A stretch of 64,000 nucleotides of DNA from CAZMZF01 sp964570765 (GTDB lineage: Bacteria > Zixibacteria > MSB-5A5 > RBG-16-43-9). This document shows, in pieces, positions 53,092 to 63,228 of the stretch. The number at the start of each line of letters is the position of its first letter. Within the stretch, counting starts at the first letter, position 1. A program made the position numbers and the translations under genes. Under the pieces are notes generated by a model, which ran no database searches, was not told the DNA's origin, and worked only from the letters and a program-made list of their open reading frames with translations. The DNA lies in assembly GCA_964570765.1 (NCBI GenBank), contig CAZMZF010000014.1:1-64000 (forward strand). The letters run 5' to 3'.

Positions 53092-53118
53092 ATTTATCCT
53101 AATTTTAATCCATTAGAT

Positions 53119-56100
53119 ATGACTAAAAGGATAGTATTACCTCTTATCCTCTTCTGCCTGATCCTGCCAGTTTACGTCTACGCTTCATCCGAATTTGGAT
53201 CCAGTGGAGATGAGTATAGTGATATCCAGATTATAAGATCAGATGAGAAGGGGATAGTTTTCAGATATAAGGTTCCTGAATTGACTTCATCTAAACTTGA
53301 AAGAGGGGATACCCTTTTTGATATGCTGGGCATTGATAAATGCCCACTTTCCAAGGATCCGGGATACCCTCAGGTGCCAGCAAGAATTGTGGTTATCGGG
53401 ATTCCACTGGGAAGCCGGATAGATGTTAGAGTCTCAGAAGGGAATAGTCTTGAGAAAGGAAAGTTCAATTTGCCCCGTTTTGAAGAAAGGATAGTAAAAG
53501 AAGAAGAAGAACAGGAGTCAAGGAAATTAAAAGAGGATATATATAATGAAGATATATTTTATCCTGAGAAGATTGTGAGTTTTGATTCTCCTACGTTTAT
53601 GCGGAATCAGAGGATTTTGAGGCTGAAGATATTCCCGGTTCAATATAATCCTTTGAGAAAAGCAGTAAAATATTATTTGGATATCACTATAGCTGTGGAT
53701 TTCTCAGGGGGTGAAAAGAGCGAAGGAAGGATAGAAAAAGACCTGTTTGAGAATGTATATAGAGAGACTATTTTGAATTATGAGATTGCTAAGAACTGGA
53801 GGAAAACAAGAGAGGTTGGCTTAAGAAAGGTTTTACAGGTCAACCCTTTCAGTTATTCAGATACCTGGTATAAAATTTCTCTCAGAGATAATGGCATCTA
53901 TAAATTAGATGGTAACTATCTGGCTAATGCCGGGATTACTCTTTCTTCTATTATTCCGCAGAAGATAAGAATCTTTAATGGCGGAGGGAAAGTCATTCCA
54001 CAGTTGAATAAAGATCCTCGTCCAGAGTTAAAAGAGGTTGCCATATTTGTTTCAGATGGAGGGGATAATAAATTCGACCCATCTGATTTTATCTTATTTT
54101 ATGGCTGGTCTGTGAACAATTGGGAATACGATTCTACTTCCGGGGGACATAAATATTATATAAACCCTTATACTAGGGAAAATGTTTTCTGGCTCACTTT
54201 ATCAGGAGACTTTCCGGATTCTGCCAAAAGGATGGAAATAAAAGATGGGAGCCTGATTGAACCGGATCCCTTTATCTCCACAAAATCTAAAGATAGAATT
54301 CATATGGAAAATGATGTTATGCTGGCTGAGGATTATTCAGGAACTCCTTATAATTACTTTCAATGGTACTGGCAAAGGGGTTATTCTTTTACCCTGTACC
54401 AATCATTATCCAATATTTTTCCGGGAGATACTGCCATTATTAGGGTTAAGGACATGTCGAGTTATGCTACATCTGTTACTTTCAACTCAGTTCCCATAGA
54501 GATAATCTCAAGAGTTAATGGTGTTACAACTGCTCGTACTATAAACCTGAGCGATGGATTACACACTTTACAGTTCAATTTCCCTTATCAGACCTATTTA
54601 GATTACTATGAGATCGAACACTGGAAAAAACTTATCTGTTCTAATGATCAGCTCTGGTTTGAAAATCAGGATAGATCTGATGTAATAGAATATAGAATCA
54701 CCAGTTTCAATAGAACTGCTCCCTATCTTTTTGAGGTAGAGGATAGATTTGAAGTAAATAAATTTGAGAATTTCTCCAGAAATGCAGATACGATAAAATT
54801 TCAGGATGAGATTACAGGAGGAGAGAAAAAGCAGTTTTACTTAGCAGATCAGTCTAAATTCAAGACTCCGATTTCGCTGACTTTAAACCAGATGGCTAAT
54901 TTAAGAGATGTTTCAAATCAAGCTGACCTTTTGGTGATTACCCATTCTGATTTTTATGACCAGTTGCAGGAATATAAAAGTCTTAGAGAAAACCTGAATC
55001 TTAGAGTCAAGTTAGTTGAAGTTCAAGACATATATGATGAGTTCTCCTGGGGGCTTTTCGATCCGGTAGCGATTAGAGATTTTATTAAATTCGCTTATGA
55101 AAACTGGGATGGGCAGGCACCAGCTTATGCTATTTTAGTAGGGGATGGAACCTATGATTACAGAGACCTTTTAGGCACCCATTCACCTAATTGGATCCCT
55201 CCTTTTGCGGTTGATCCGTCGGTCTCGGATGATAACTTTGCTTATTTTGGCAATTATGGCTATCTGGATGAGGATAGTAACGGGGTGGTGGATATGTTCA
55301 TAGGGAGATGGCCAGTTAAAACTAATCAGGATGTTCAGATAATAATAAATAAAATCAGAGATTATGAAAATTCTCCAGAATTGAATACCTGGAAAAATTT
55401 GATAACCTTAGTGGCGGATGACGAATTTCATCCTCGAGGAGTCAATAATAACGAATGGGAACATACGGTTTATACTGAGGTCCTAGCCAATAGTTATATT
55501 CCTCGAAGTTTTAATCTGAACAAGATCTATCTGATGGGATACCCTTTTGATGCTAATAAGTTTAAGCCAGAGGCGGAGGAGGCTATAATAAATTCCTTTA
55601 ATAATGGAACGGTTATAATTAACTATATGGGACACGGGAATCCTAACGTCTGGGCAGATGAGTATGTTTTTAAAAGAGAGCAGGATATACCCAGATTGAG
55701 GAATAAGAAAAGATTGCCTTTAGTCTATGCGGCATCCTGCAGTATCGGTCTTTTCTTTAGTCCTTATAGCGAAGGGATGGCTGAGGAGTTTTTAAAGGCA
55801 GAAGATAAAGGTGCCATCTCCGTTATCTCAGCCACCTGGCTGGTCTCTGCCACAGAAAATGCCATGTTAAATTACAAAGTTTATGACCTGCTTTTAAGAT
55901 CTGACTCACTATACTCCATATCCGAAGCATTATATATCGCTAAACTTTTAAAGGGCTATAATAGTAATGATCGCCAGTATATTATCATAGGAGACCCATT
56001 GACTTTTTTAGCTTCTCCTGAACTACAGGTCAGGTTGAATGATTTGAATCCGGATACTCTTTCAGCTTTGGGCAGAGTAAACTTTAAAGGTGAAGTAATA

Positions 56101-57087
56101 GACAGGAAAGGAAATCTTAAGCAAGATTTTAATGGAACTGCTAATATTTCAGCTTTCGATTCAGAAAGACTCAGAACTCATATAATGCCTAATAACGATA
56201 GTGTGAAATATACCCTGCCAGGGAATGTGATGTTCAGAGGTGGTGCGCAGGTACAAAACGGGGAATTTATAGGTAGTTTTATAGTTCCTAAGGATATCGG
56301 CTATGGAGGTAAAAATGCTAAGATCAGCGCTTATGTGGTCAATTCTGACAACAGCATAGATGGTGCAGGAGCTTTAGATTCACTTATAGTAGCAGGGACT
56401 GATACTACAGTAAAAGATAGTCTGGGTCCACAAATAACGATAGCTTTTGTAGAAAATCTGAAATTCACAGATGGAGATACAGTTCAAACAGATCCCACCT
56501 CAATAGTTTATATTACAGATCCTCAGGGGATTAATCTTACCGGTGAATTAGGACACGGGATCACGTTAATTATAGATGATGATTGGGAAAATATGCAGGA
56601 TTTGACTTCAAATTTCCAATATGATTTAAACAATTACACACAGGGAAGTCTCAGACAAAAATTGAACTTAAAAGATGGGGAACATACGCTGAAAATAAAA
56701 GCCTGGGATAATGCCAATAACTCAACTCTTCAAAGTTTTCTGGTGAAGGTCTTGTCTATGGATAAAGAGTTATCAATTACCCAGGCGATGAACTATCCTA
56801 ATCCCTTTTCCAGATTTACTCAATTCACCTATGACCTCTCAGTTCCAGCCAATAAAGTTGAGATAAAGATATTTACTTTATCTGGCAGGTTAATCAGGAT
56901 TTTATCTGGAACAGGCTCCCCCGGGTTTAACTCCGGGGTAATCTGGGATGGCAGGGATGAAGATGGAGATAAGGTAGCAAATGGAGTTTATATTTATAAA
57001 ATCATTGCAGAAACAAAATATAATTCTGGAGGTAAGGAAACAACCAAAGAGGCTGAAGCCATAGGGAAAGCAGTGGTTATGAACTAA
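53119..57087 (+). CDS. Gingipain/PorU-like C25 cysteine protease with FlgD-like C-terminal domain
   Basis: A 1322-residue secreted protein. The signal peptide is residues 5-22 (ends VYVYA). The N-terminal domains of about 500 residues resemble PorU, the sortase of type IX secretion. The C25 catalytic domain follows, with histidine H839 in NYMGHGNPNVW and cysteine C874 in VYAASCSIGLFF. After Ig-like domains, the last 100 residues (NYPNPFSRFTQFTYDLSVPA to the end, with VEIKIFTLSGRLIR and WDGRDEDGDKVANGVYIYKI) form a FlgD-like domain of the kind used as C-terminal sorting signal. The same frame extends to ATG 53029, which has AAAGAGGAG, but the extra 30 residues would hide the signal peptide, so 53119 is preferred. 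A role as surface sortase or protease is inferred. Confidence 0.82.
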   Translation: MTKRIVLPLILFCLILPVYVYASSEFGSSGDEYSDIQIIRSDEKGIVFRYKVPELTSSKLERGDTLFDMLGIDKCPLSKDPGYPQVPARIVVIGIPLGSRIDVRVSEGNSLEKGKFNLPRFEERIVKEEEEQESRKLKEDIYNEDIFYPEKIVSFDSPTFMRNQRILRLKIFPVQYNPLRKAVKYYLDITIAVDFSGGEKSEGRIEKDLFENVYRETILNYEIAKNWRKTREVGLRKVLQVNPFSYSDTWYKISLRDNGIYKLDGNYLANAGITLSSIIPQKIRIFNGGGKVIPQLNKDPRPELKEVAIFVSDGGDNKFDPSDFILFYGWSVNNWEYDSTSGGHKYYINPYTRENVFWLTLSGDFPDSAKRMEIKDGSLIEPDPFISTKSKDRIHMENDVMLAEDYSGTPYNYFQWYWQRGYSFTLYQSLSNIFPGDTAIIRVKDMSSYATSVTFNSVPIEIISRVNGVTTARTINLSDGLHTLQFNFPYQTYLDYYEIEHWKKLICSNDQLWFENQDRSDVIEYRITSFNRTAPYLFEVEDRFEVNKFENFSRNADTIKFQDEITGGEKKQFYLADQSKFKTPISLTLNQMANLRDVSNQADLLVITHSDFYDQLQEYKSLRENLNLRVKLVEVQDIYDEFSWGLFDPVAIRDFIKFAYENWDGQAPAYAILVGDGTYDYRDLLGTHSPNWIPPFAVDPSVSDDNFAYFGNYGYLDEDSNGVVDMFIGRWPVKTNQDVQIIINKIRDYENSPELNTWKNLITLVADDEFHPRGVNNNEWEHTVYTEVLANSYIPRSFNLNKIYLMGYPFDANKFKPEAEEAIINSFNNGTVIINYMGHGNPNVWADEYVFKREQDIPRLRNKKRLPLVYAASCSIGLFFSPYSEGMAEEFLKAEDKGAISVISATWLVSATENAMLNYKVYDLLLRSDSLYSISEALYIAKLLKGYNSNDRQYIIIGDPLTFLASPELQVRLNDLNPDTLSALGRVNFKGEVIDRKGNLKQDFNGTANISAFDSERLRTHIMPNNDSVKYTLPGNVMFRGGAQVQNGEFIGSFIVPKDIGYGGKNAKISAYVVNSDNSIDGAGALDSLIVAGTDTTVKDSLGPQITIAFVENLKFTDGDTVQTDPTSIVYITDPQGINLTGELGHGITLIIDDDWENMQDLTSNFQYDLNNYTQGSLRQKLNLKDGEHTLKIKAWDNANNSTLQSFLVKVLSMDKELSITQAMNYPNPFSRFTQFTYDLSVPANKVEIKIFTLSGRLIRILSGTGSPGFNSGVIWDGRDEDGDKVANGVYIYKIIAETKYNSGGKETTKEAEAIGKAVVMN

Positions 57088-57160
57088 AGCTGTTTCTCCT
57101 TGCTAAGCTTAAAGCAAAATTATATATTAAATTGATAACAAACTCAAGGAGGTAGCATTT

Positions 57161-59851
57161 ATGCGACGTTTTCTTCTTACCGGCTGGCTTTTGATAGCAG
57201 TGCTTTTTCTAGCAGTAGAATCTTTTGCGCAGGTAAGTCTATCCACTGTTCTTTTCTTAAGGATTGCGGCTGGCGCAAGAGCTGCAGGTATGGGTGAATC
57301 TTTTGTGGCTATAGCGGATGACGCCACAGCCACTCACTGGAATCCGGCTGGTTTAGGGCTTTATCCTTTAGCCAGTACCTGGTTAGATTATAAGGGAAAA
57401 GCTGAGTATGAGTTCAAATCCTTAGCCCTTTTAGGCAATGATAATCCAGAGAGCAATTATAAAAGATATGATCTCTGGGCTATCTCCGGGACTGAGCTTT
57501 ATACCTGGACCGGTCAAGAGTGGCAGAGTTTTCTTTCTTACCCGGTTTCTTCTGGAGAGACAGCTGAAAGTATTGTGAGGAAATATACTCAGGAAAAAGA
57601 TGAGAATAGATTGAAGAGGATGTTAGCACAGGTAGGCTGGCAGAATTGCGGAATAAGCAAAGATTCACTGGAAAATCTAAAAAGAACAGTTTTATCTTTT
57701 ATTCCACAGGATTCTACTCGGCTGGCAGACTTAGAAAAAGGTTTGGGTGACCTTATTACTGCTCTGGAAAATTCTCTTTTAGAGCGTCAAGCTCTTAAAG
57801 AGTTTTTAAATCTTACTGGAAATGCAGTTAAAGATAGTTCCATTACAGCCCAGGAAGAAGAGTTGATTTTAAATTCAGCCAGAAAGCCCATCTTAAAGTC
57901 ACTTCCAGTGGTTCTTGAGCTCCCTTATAGTATTATATTTTTAGATTCTCTCAACTCTCTATCTTCAGACGATAAAACTCTCTGGGTAGGTGCTAATAGT
58001 GGATTATATAAATTCGATGGTAAAGAGTGGAGAAGATTTACCTCAGTGGATGGTCTTCCTACTGATAGGGTTTATTCCTTGGCTTTCAGTCCTGCTGGCA
58101 CAATCTGGATCGGAACAGACAGCGGAGTAGTCAAGTTCGATGGCAAAGTATTTACCAGAACCTATTTAGCCCCGGAGGTCAGGGATTATAGAGTTACACA
58201 TATTGCGGCAAGGAATGATAAAGAGGTCTGGGCCGCCAGTTCAAAGGAGCTTATGAAGTTCGATGGAGCTCTTTTTATTCCCTATTATATCTTTAATGTT
58301 AAATCCTTTGAAGAACTAAGCCAGGAGGTGAAGAAGTTTTTAGACCGAGAGGACGAGGAGAATCTGAACTTGGTATTGAAAAGGGTCGAGGCTCTAAATT
58401 ATGTAGTGAATGAGCAGGTTTATTCAGACCAGCCTATAAAGATAGAGTATGGTTTAGCTTTAGAGGGAAAGGTAACCTGCCTGACTTTTGATCGGAAAGG
58501 TAGTCTCCTGGTCGGGACTGAAACAGGTTTCCTAAAATTTGAAGGTGGAAAATGGAAAAGATATGGATACAAGAAATATGAAGTAAAAAATGAGAAAACA
58601 GTCGAAGAGGTGGCGGAGAAGTTTTTACCTTACAAAGATAAAGAGAGGATTGAGAATCTTACCAACAAAATTGTTACATATAATCACCTCTCAACTAATG
58701 AGTTAAAGCCTGGTCAGAAACTTTATATTTATGCTAATTCCCTGGGTAGCCAGATACTTTCCATAGCTATGGTGGGAGAGGATAACCTTTTTGTGGGAAC
58801 TGAATTCGGGACTTTGAGATTTGAAGGAGAGAACTGGGGAAAATATTATCATGCAGACTTAGAGAGAGCAAAGACCCATACCATTATCTATAAAGATAAA
58901 GATGTTTTCTTTGGCACAGATAATAAAGTGGTGATCTATGCTCATGCCAAAAGAGAGATGAGTTTTATGCATGCGGCGCTTCTGCCTGAGTTAGCCGAGG
59001 ATGTTAATTATGAATATCTTTCCTATGTTCAGAATACCGAGAACTGGGGAACCCTCGGTGGTAGTATAACCTTCATCTCTTACGGCACAATTGAGCGCAG
59101 AGGGGGACAAAATGAGCTGTTGGGTGAAATGAGCCCATACGAAACTGCATTAACACTGTCGTATGGGACCAGGATGGGAAAGAGACTATCCTTAGGTCTA
59201 GGTGCAAAGTTTATCTATAGTCATCTTTCTGACCAGGGGGCTGGTAAGGAGAGGGGAAGTGGCACCGGTTCCTCTTTTGCCATTGATGCTGGTCTCATTA
59301 ATAATGAAGCTCCTTCATGGGCCAAGTATCTAATTTCTGCTGGGTCTCTTGGTGCACTTATTATGGATTTTAAAGTATTTAGCAAGCACCCAATGGTTTA
59401 TCTTTCACCTCTATCCACAATCCTTAGCAAAAGACTAACTTTAGGTGCGGCGGTTACCAATTTAGGACCGAATGTTTCCTATATTGACGTGGATCAAGCT
59501 GACCCTTTACCCCGGAACTTAGCTTTAGGGTTTGCTGCTAAGATTTTCGATACACCTTATAACAAACTCACTGTAGTTGGTGAGGTCAATAAGGAGTTAG
59601 TGGATGTGAGTGGAGATGTAAAGAAGATGATGGAGCAGGCAGTCAAAAATGTGGGATTAGAATACTGGTATGCTAATTATATAGCTCTGAGAGGAGGCTA
59701 TATCTATGATAAGATTGGGGATATAAAGACTGCCACCTTCGGCTTTGGATTGAGGATCAGCCTTTTGAATATTGATTTCGCCTATGTCCCGGCCAATCAG
59801 AATGTGGCTCTGGCTAATACTACCAGGGTCTCAGGAACAATTAGATTTTAA
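57161..59851 (+). CDS. PorV-like outer-membrane barrel with inserted beta-propeller
   Basis: An 896-residue protein. The signal peptide is residues 1-24 (ends ESFAQ). Residues 25-70 are the start of a PorV/UPF0164 barrel: LRIAAGARAAGMGESFVAIA and THWNPAGLGLYP. The region about 90-600 is different: two-component-regulator-type propeller repeats (LWVGANSGLYKFDGKEWRRF, IWIGTDSGVVKFDGKVF) and LysM-like stretches (TAESIVRKYTQEKDENRLKR, KPGQKLYIYANSLG). From about 610 the barrel resumes (GGSITFISYG, LTLSYGTRMGKRLSLGLGAK, RVSGTIRF end). PorV shuttles type IX cargo; here the propeller would sit in an extracellular loop or the periplasm. AAGGAGG precedes the ATG. It lies between the C25 and M6 protease genes. 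Confidence 0.8.
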   Translation: MRRFLLTGWLLIAVLFLAVESFAQVSLSTVLFLRIAAGARAAGMGESFVAIADDATATHWNPAGLGLYPLASTWLDYKGKAEYEFKSLALLGNDNPESNYKRYDLWAISGTELYTWTGQEWQSFLSYPVSSGETAESIVRKYTQEKDENRLKRMLAQVGWQNCGISKDSLENLKRTVLSFIPQDSTRLADLEKGLGDLITALENSLLERQALKEFLNLTGNAVKDSSITAQEEELILNSARKPILKSLPVVLELPYSIIFLDSLNSLSSDDKTLWVGANSGLYKFDGKEWRRFTSVDGLPTDRVYSLAFSPAGTIWIGTDSGVVKFDGKVFTRTYLAPEVRDYRVTHIAARNDKEVWAASSKELMKFDGALFIPYYIFNVKSFEELSQEVKKFLDREDEENLNLVLKRVEALNYVVNEQVYSDQPIKIEYGLALEGKVTCLTFDRKGSLLVGTETGFLKFEGGKWKRYGYKKYEVKNEKTVEEVAEKFLPYKDKERIENLTNKIVTYNHLSTNELKPGQKLYIYANSLGSQILSIAMVGEDNLFVGTEFGTLRFEGENWGKYYHADLERAKTHTIIYKDKDVFFGTDNKVVIYAHAKREMSFMHAALLPELAEDVNYEYLSYVQNTENWGTLGGSITFISYGTIERRGGQNELLGEMSPYETALTLSYGTRMGKRLSLGLGAKFIYSHLSDQGAGKERGSGTGSSFAIDAGLINNEAPSWAKYLISAGSLGALIMDFKVFSKHPMVYLSPLSTILSKRLTLGAAVTNLGPNVSYIDVDQADPLPRNLALGFAAKIFDTPYNKLTVVGEVNKELVDVSGDVKKMMEQAVKNVGLEYWYANYIALRGGYIYDKIGDIKTATFGFGLRISLLNIDFAYVPANQNVALANTTRVSGTIRF

Positions 59852-59868
59852 GGATCAAAAAGCTTTTT

Positions 59869-62800
59869 ATGTATAAAAATCCTGAAAAGATAAGATGGGT
59901 GATTGTTGTCATGCTGAGCGCAGCGAAGCATCTTAAACTTTATCTGAGGAGATTCTTCCCCCCGTACGGGGATCAGAATGACAGATCTGTTTTTATTTTA
60001 TTTATTCTTTTTCTCTTTTCCCTGATAGCTTATCCCTCTTTTGCAGAGGAAAGCAGGATTTTTGAAATAAAAGGATTGAAAAAAACTGAAAAACAGTTGA
60101 TAGAAGCAAAACCCGATTTTAAAAGTCAGGTCTCTCAGAAAAACATCTTGCGATTGAAAAGAGAGAGGAGATTTGCATTACCGGTTTCAGGAAAAGAATA
60201 TTATGCGCAGGTGGAGACATTGAAAGTTTTGGGAATCAGGGTTGAATTTGAAAAAGAAGTACCGGATGATGATCCGAAGACCACCGGAAATGGGGAATTT
60301 GATCGCCGGCCTTATGAGGAGTTTTATTCGCAGGAGGGACATTATATAGACCCATCTCCGCATTTGGGAAAATATTTCTTAGCTCATCTAAAAGCCCTAA
60401 ATAATTACTGGAACACAGTCTCAAATGGAAAATTGGTTTTAGAGTATAAGATCTATCCCTTAGAGGAGACCTTAGCCTATCGCCTGCCTCATACTATCTC
60501 CTATTATGGTGACCCTGCTTCTTCCAATTATCCTTTTGAAGGGTTAAAGCAGTTTTTTCACGACTCTTTTCATTTAGCAGATTCGGTTTCACCAGAAATA
60601 GATTTTTCAGAATACAATTGTTTTATAATCTTTCACGCCGGCTCAGATAAACAGAGCGATCTGGGCAGCTTTTCGCCTACTCATACTCCGAATGACCTTT
60701 TTACCGGTTTTATCATTACTGGAGATACAGTTTTGGTAGATAGTGGCAGTTTCGCGATCACAGAGGGTATGTTTATGCCTGAAACCAGATCACAAGATAG
60801 CCGTATCGGAGCTTTGAATGCAGTTTTTGCTCATGAATTCGGACATCAATTAGGTCTTCCGGATTTCTACAATACTAATACCTTTACCACACAGATCGGT
60901 GATTTTTCCCTGATGGATAATAATGGAATGGATATAGGAGTCGAGTTAGCTGGATGTAAAAGTGCAGTTACAGGACTTTTACCAGTCTATCCAGATGCCT
61001 GGGGAAAGGCTTATTTAGGGTATATTCAGCCGGTGGAGATTCTAAACCAGAATAATATTCAGCTTTATGCCTCAGAGATGTTAAGCGACGGTAGTTTACA
61101 GGTGGTCAAAGTGCCTATAAATTCAGAGGAATATTTTCTCTTAGAGAACAGACAGAAAGATATTGATAAACTCGTGGATTCTACTCTTTTAGCGGACAGC
61201 ACTACCGGGGTAGTTTTAGGTCCGGTAAACAACTCAAAACAGCCTAATCGTGAATACGATTTTCTTCTGCCCGGCTCAGGGATTTTGATCTGGCATATAG
61301 ATGAAGGGATGGCTTATTTGGATTATGATAATGACGGGTTAGATAATTTTAACGATAACGATTTACAAGGTAACAATGACCGCAGATTTATAACCTTGGA
61401 GGAGGCAGACGGGGTTATAGATTTCGGAGGGAATTATTATGCCGGCTATGGGTCACAGGAAGATATGTATTATTTAGGGAACAACTCAAATTTCACTCCT
61501 TATACTTTCCCTTCCAGCCGCTCTAATAACCGCTCCGAGACTAATATATTTATAACCGGTATAAGTGATAGTGATACAGTGATGAGCTTTAATATAAAAA
61601 ATGATATTTTTCTTTCAGGCTGGCCCCAGAGGATAATCCCTGGTTCTGATAACAGCTCTTTGGTTTATGGGGATTTAGACGGGGATGGAATAGAGGAGAT
61701 ATTGACCTCCTCCGGTAAATATATTTTTGCTTGGAGAACTGATGGCTCCAAGTATATTTCTAATGCGGCTTCCATCAGAATTTTAGGATTGGATGATAAA
61801 TATTATAATTATCCCTTGGCTATTTTCGCAGAAGCGGATACCACAGTTGTTGGTACGCCTTCTTTAGGAGATTTAGATGGAGATGGGATATTAGAGGTGG
61901 CTATGGGGACTATTAGTGGTGAGCTTTGTATCTGGCATGCTGAGGACTCAGATTCAAATGGAAGAGCGGATTATTTTATGAATTATAAAGTAGGCAATAA
62001 AATCTCAATGACAGCTGTCATTGCAGATTTTAATTCTGACGATCCTGGTCCTGAGGTATTTGTCGGAGCGGAGGATGGTAAATGGGTAATGCTGGCTTTT
62101 GGTGAATTTGTCATAGCTATCACTGAAGGGAATTATAATGAAAAAATTATCGGGTTGGCTACAACTGATATCGATAGCATAAATTTCGTTTTAACTGAAA
62201 ATGATCAGTCAGGTCATTTAAGAAGAACAGATGATTCAGCGGGCTGGATAAAAGAGATTCCCTCCAAAAATAATTTCCCTCCTGTGGTCGGGGATATAAA
62301 TCGAGATAATAAATTAGAGGTAGTTGTTCTTTCCGGAGACGGTAAAATCTATGCCTGGGATATTGAGGGAAATATTCTATCCGGTTTCCCGGTTTCAGTT
62401 GGTGATATAAAATCAGGTCCTGCTTTAGGGGATATAGATGCAGATGGGTATTTAGAGATTGTATTTGGCGGGGATAATAAGGTTTATGCTTATAATTATA
62501 ATGGAGCATTAGCTACTAATTTCCCGTTTATCATAGATAGAGTGGAGCTAGCAGGAGCAATTTCTTCAACGCCCATTTTGGGAGATTTGAACGGAGACGG
62601 AAATGTTGAAATAATTTTCGGACTAAAAGATGGTCGGGTTTTTGCCCTGCAGGGTGATGGTTCCAGGTTTACTCGGTTTCCTGTGGCTCTGAGCGGAGAG
62701 GTTCTTTCTTCCGGTATAGTTTTGAATGATTCTATAGAGATTTACAATGAGGTCATAATTTATATGAAAAGAGACCTTTTCTTCAAAACAAAAGATGGCC

Positions 62801-63216
62801 TGGTCTATGGTTTCTCCCTGGATTTTCATAATACTGATGGAAATGAAAAGACACCCTGGTTGATGTATGGTTATAATGCAGAGCATACTAATAGTCTGCC
62901 AATGACTTTACTTCCAGAGATACCGGTATATGCTGAGCTTATGCCTGAGAAGTCGGTTTATAATTATCCAAATCCAGCCAGGGATGAGACTACCATTCGA
63001 TATTTTCTTAGCAGAGATGCTTCAGTTGATATAAAGATTTATGACCTTTCAGGAGATCTGGTTGCAGAAACAAGCCAGATGGGCAGGAGTAATACTGAGA
63101 ATGAATATAAATGGGATTGTTCTAAATATGCCAGCGGAGTCTATCTCTGCCGGGTAGAAGCAAAATCTTCTGAAGGGAAGAAAGTGGCTTTCTGTAAAAT
63201 AGCTCTGATAAAATAG
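59869..63216 (+). CDS. M6-family secreted metalloprotease with FG-GAP repeats and sorting domain
   Basis: A 1115-residue protein. A hydrophobic signal core (FILFILFLFSLIAYPSFA) lies at about residues 42-60, oddly far from the start. The peptidase domain has zinc motif AHEFGHQLGLPDFY with H322 and H326, as in InhA/immune inhibitor A-type M6 enzymes, and later LLPGSGILIWHIDEGMA. From about residue 585 there are FG-GAP/VCBS-like repeats (YGDLDGDGIEEIL, GDLDGDGILEVAMG, GDINRDNKLEVVVL, GDLNGDGNVEIIFG). The end (YNYPNPARDETTIRYFLSRD, VDIKIYDLSGDLV) is a FlgD-like/type IX-style sorting domain. The residues between MYKNPEKIRWV and the signal core are coded by a genomic palindromic repeat that keeps the frame. 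Confidence 0.85.
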   Translation: MYKNPEKIRWVIVVMLSAAKHLKLYLRRFFPPYGDQNDRSVFILFILFLFSLIAYPSFAEESRIFEIKGLKKTEKQLIEAKPDFKSQVSQKNILRLKRERRFALPVSGKEYYAQVETLKVLGIRVEFEKEVPDDDPKTTGNGEFDRRPYEEFYSQEGHYIDPSPHLGKYFLAHLKALNNYWNTVSNGKLVLEYKIYPLEETLAYRLPHTISYYGDPASSNYPFEGLKQFFHDSFHLADSVSPEIDFSEYNCFIIFHAGSDKQSDLGSFSPTHTPNDLFTGFIITGDTVLVDSGSFAITEGMFMPETRSQDSRIGALNAVFAHEFGHQLGLPDFYNTNTFTTQIGDFSLMDNNGMDIGVELAGCKSAVTGLLPVYPDAWGKAYLGYIQPVEILNQNNIQLYASEMLSDGSLQVVKVPINSEEYFLLENRQKDIDKLVDSTLLADSTTGVVLGPVNNSKQPNREYDFLLPGSGILIWHIDEGMAYLDYDNDGLDNFNDNDLQGNNDRRFITLEEADGVIDFGGNYYAGYGSQEDMYYLGNNSNFTPYTFPSSRSNNRSETNIFITGISDSDTVMSFNIKNDIFLSGWPQRIIPGSDNSSLVYGDLDGDGIEEILTSSGKYIFAWRTDGSKYISNAASIRILGLDDKYYNYPLAIFAEADTTVVGTPSLGDLDGDGILEVAMGTISGELCIWHAEDSDSNGRADYFMNYKVGNKISMTAVIADFNSDDPGPEVFVGAEDGKWVMLAFGEFVIAITEGNYNEKIIGLATTDIDSINFVLTENDQSGHLRRTDDSAGWIKEIPSKNNFPPVVGDINRDNKLEVVVLSGDGKIYAWDIEGNILSGFPVSVGDIKSGPALGDIDADGYLEIVFGGDNKVYAYNYNGALATNFPFIIDRVELAGAISSTPILGDLNGDGNVEIIFGLKDGRVFALQGDGSRFTRFPVALSGEVLSSGIVLNDSIEIYNEVIIYMKRDLFFKTKDGLVYGFSLDFHNTDGNEKTPWLMYGYNAEHTNSLPMTLLPEIPVYAELMPEKSVYNYPNPARDETTIRYFLSRDASVDIKIYDLSGDLVAETSQMGRSNTENEYKWDCSKYASGVYLCRVEAKSSEGKKVAFCKIALIK
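59906..59983. repeat. TGTCATGCTGAG palindromic repeat inside the M6 signal-peptide region
   Basis: TTGTCATGCTGAG at the left and CAGAATGACAG at the right are imperfect complements; inner hairpin CCCCGTACGGGG (59961-59972). The 78 bases equal 26 codons, and no stop codon is created. It is the same family as 22439-22543 and 26368-26455. Confidence 0.8.
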
Positions 63217-63228
63217 GAGAATAATAAT

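Noticed and set aside
53029..53118. Upstream ATG 53029 as start of the C25 protease
   Set aside because: It has an AAAGAGGAG site, but would add 30 residues before a clean signal peptide and is coded across a terminator-like hairpin; kept only as an alternative.
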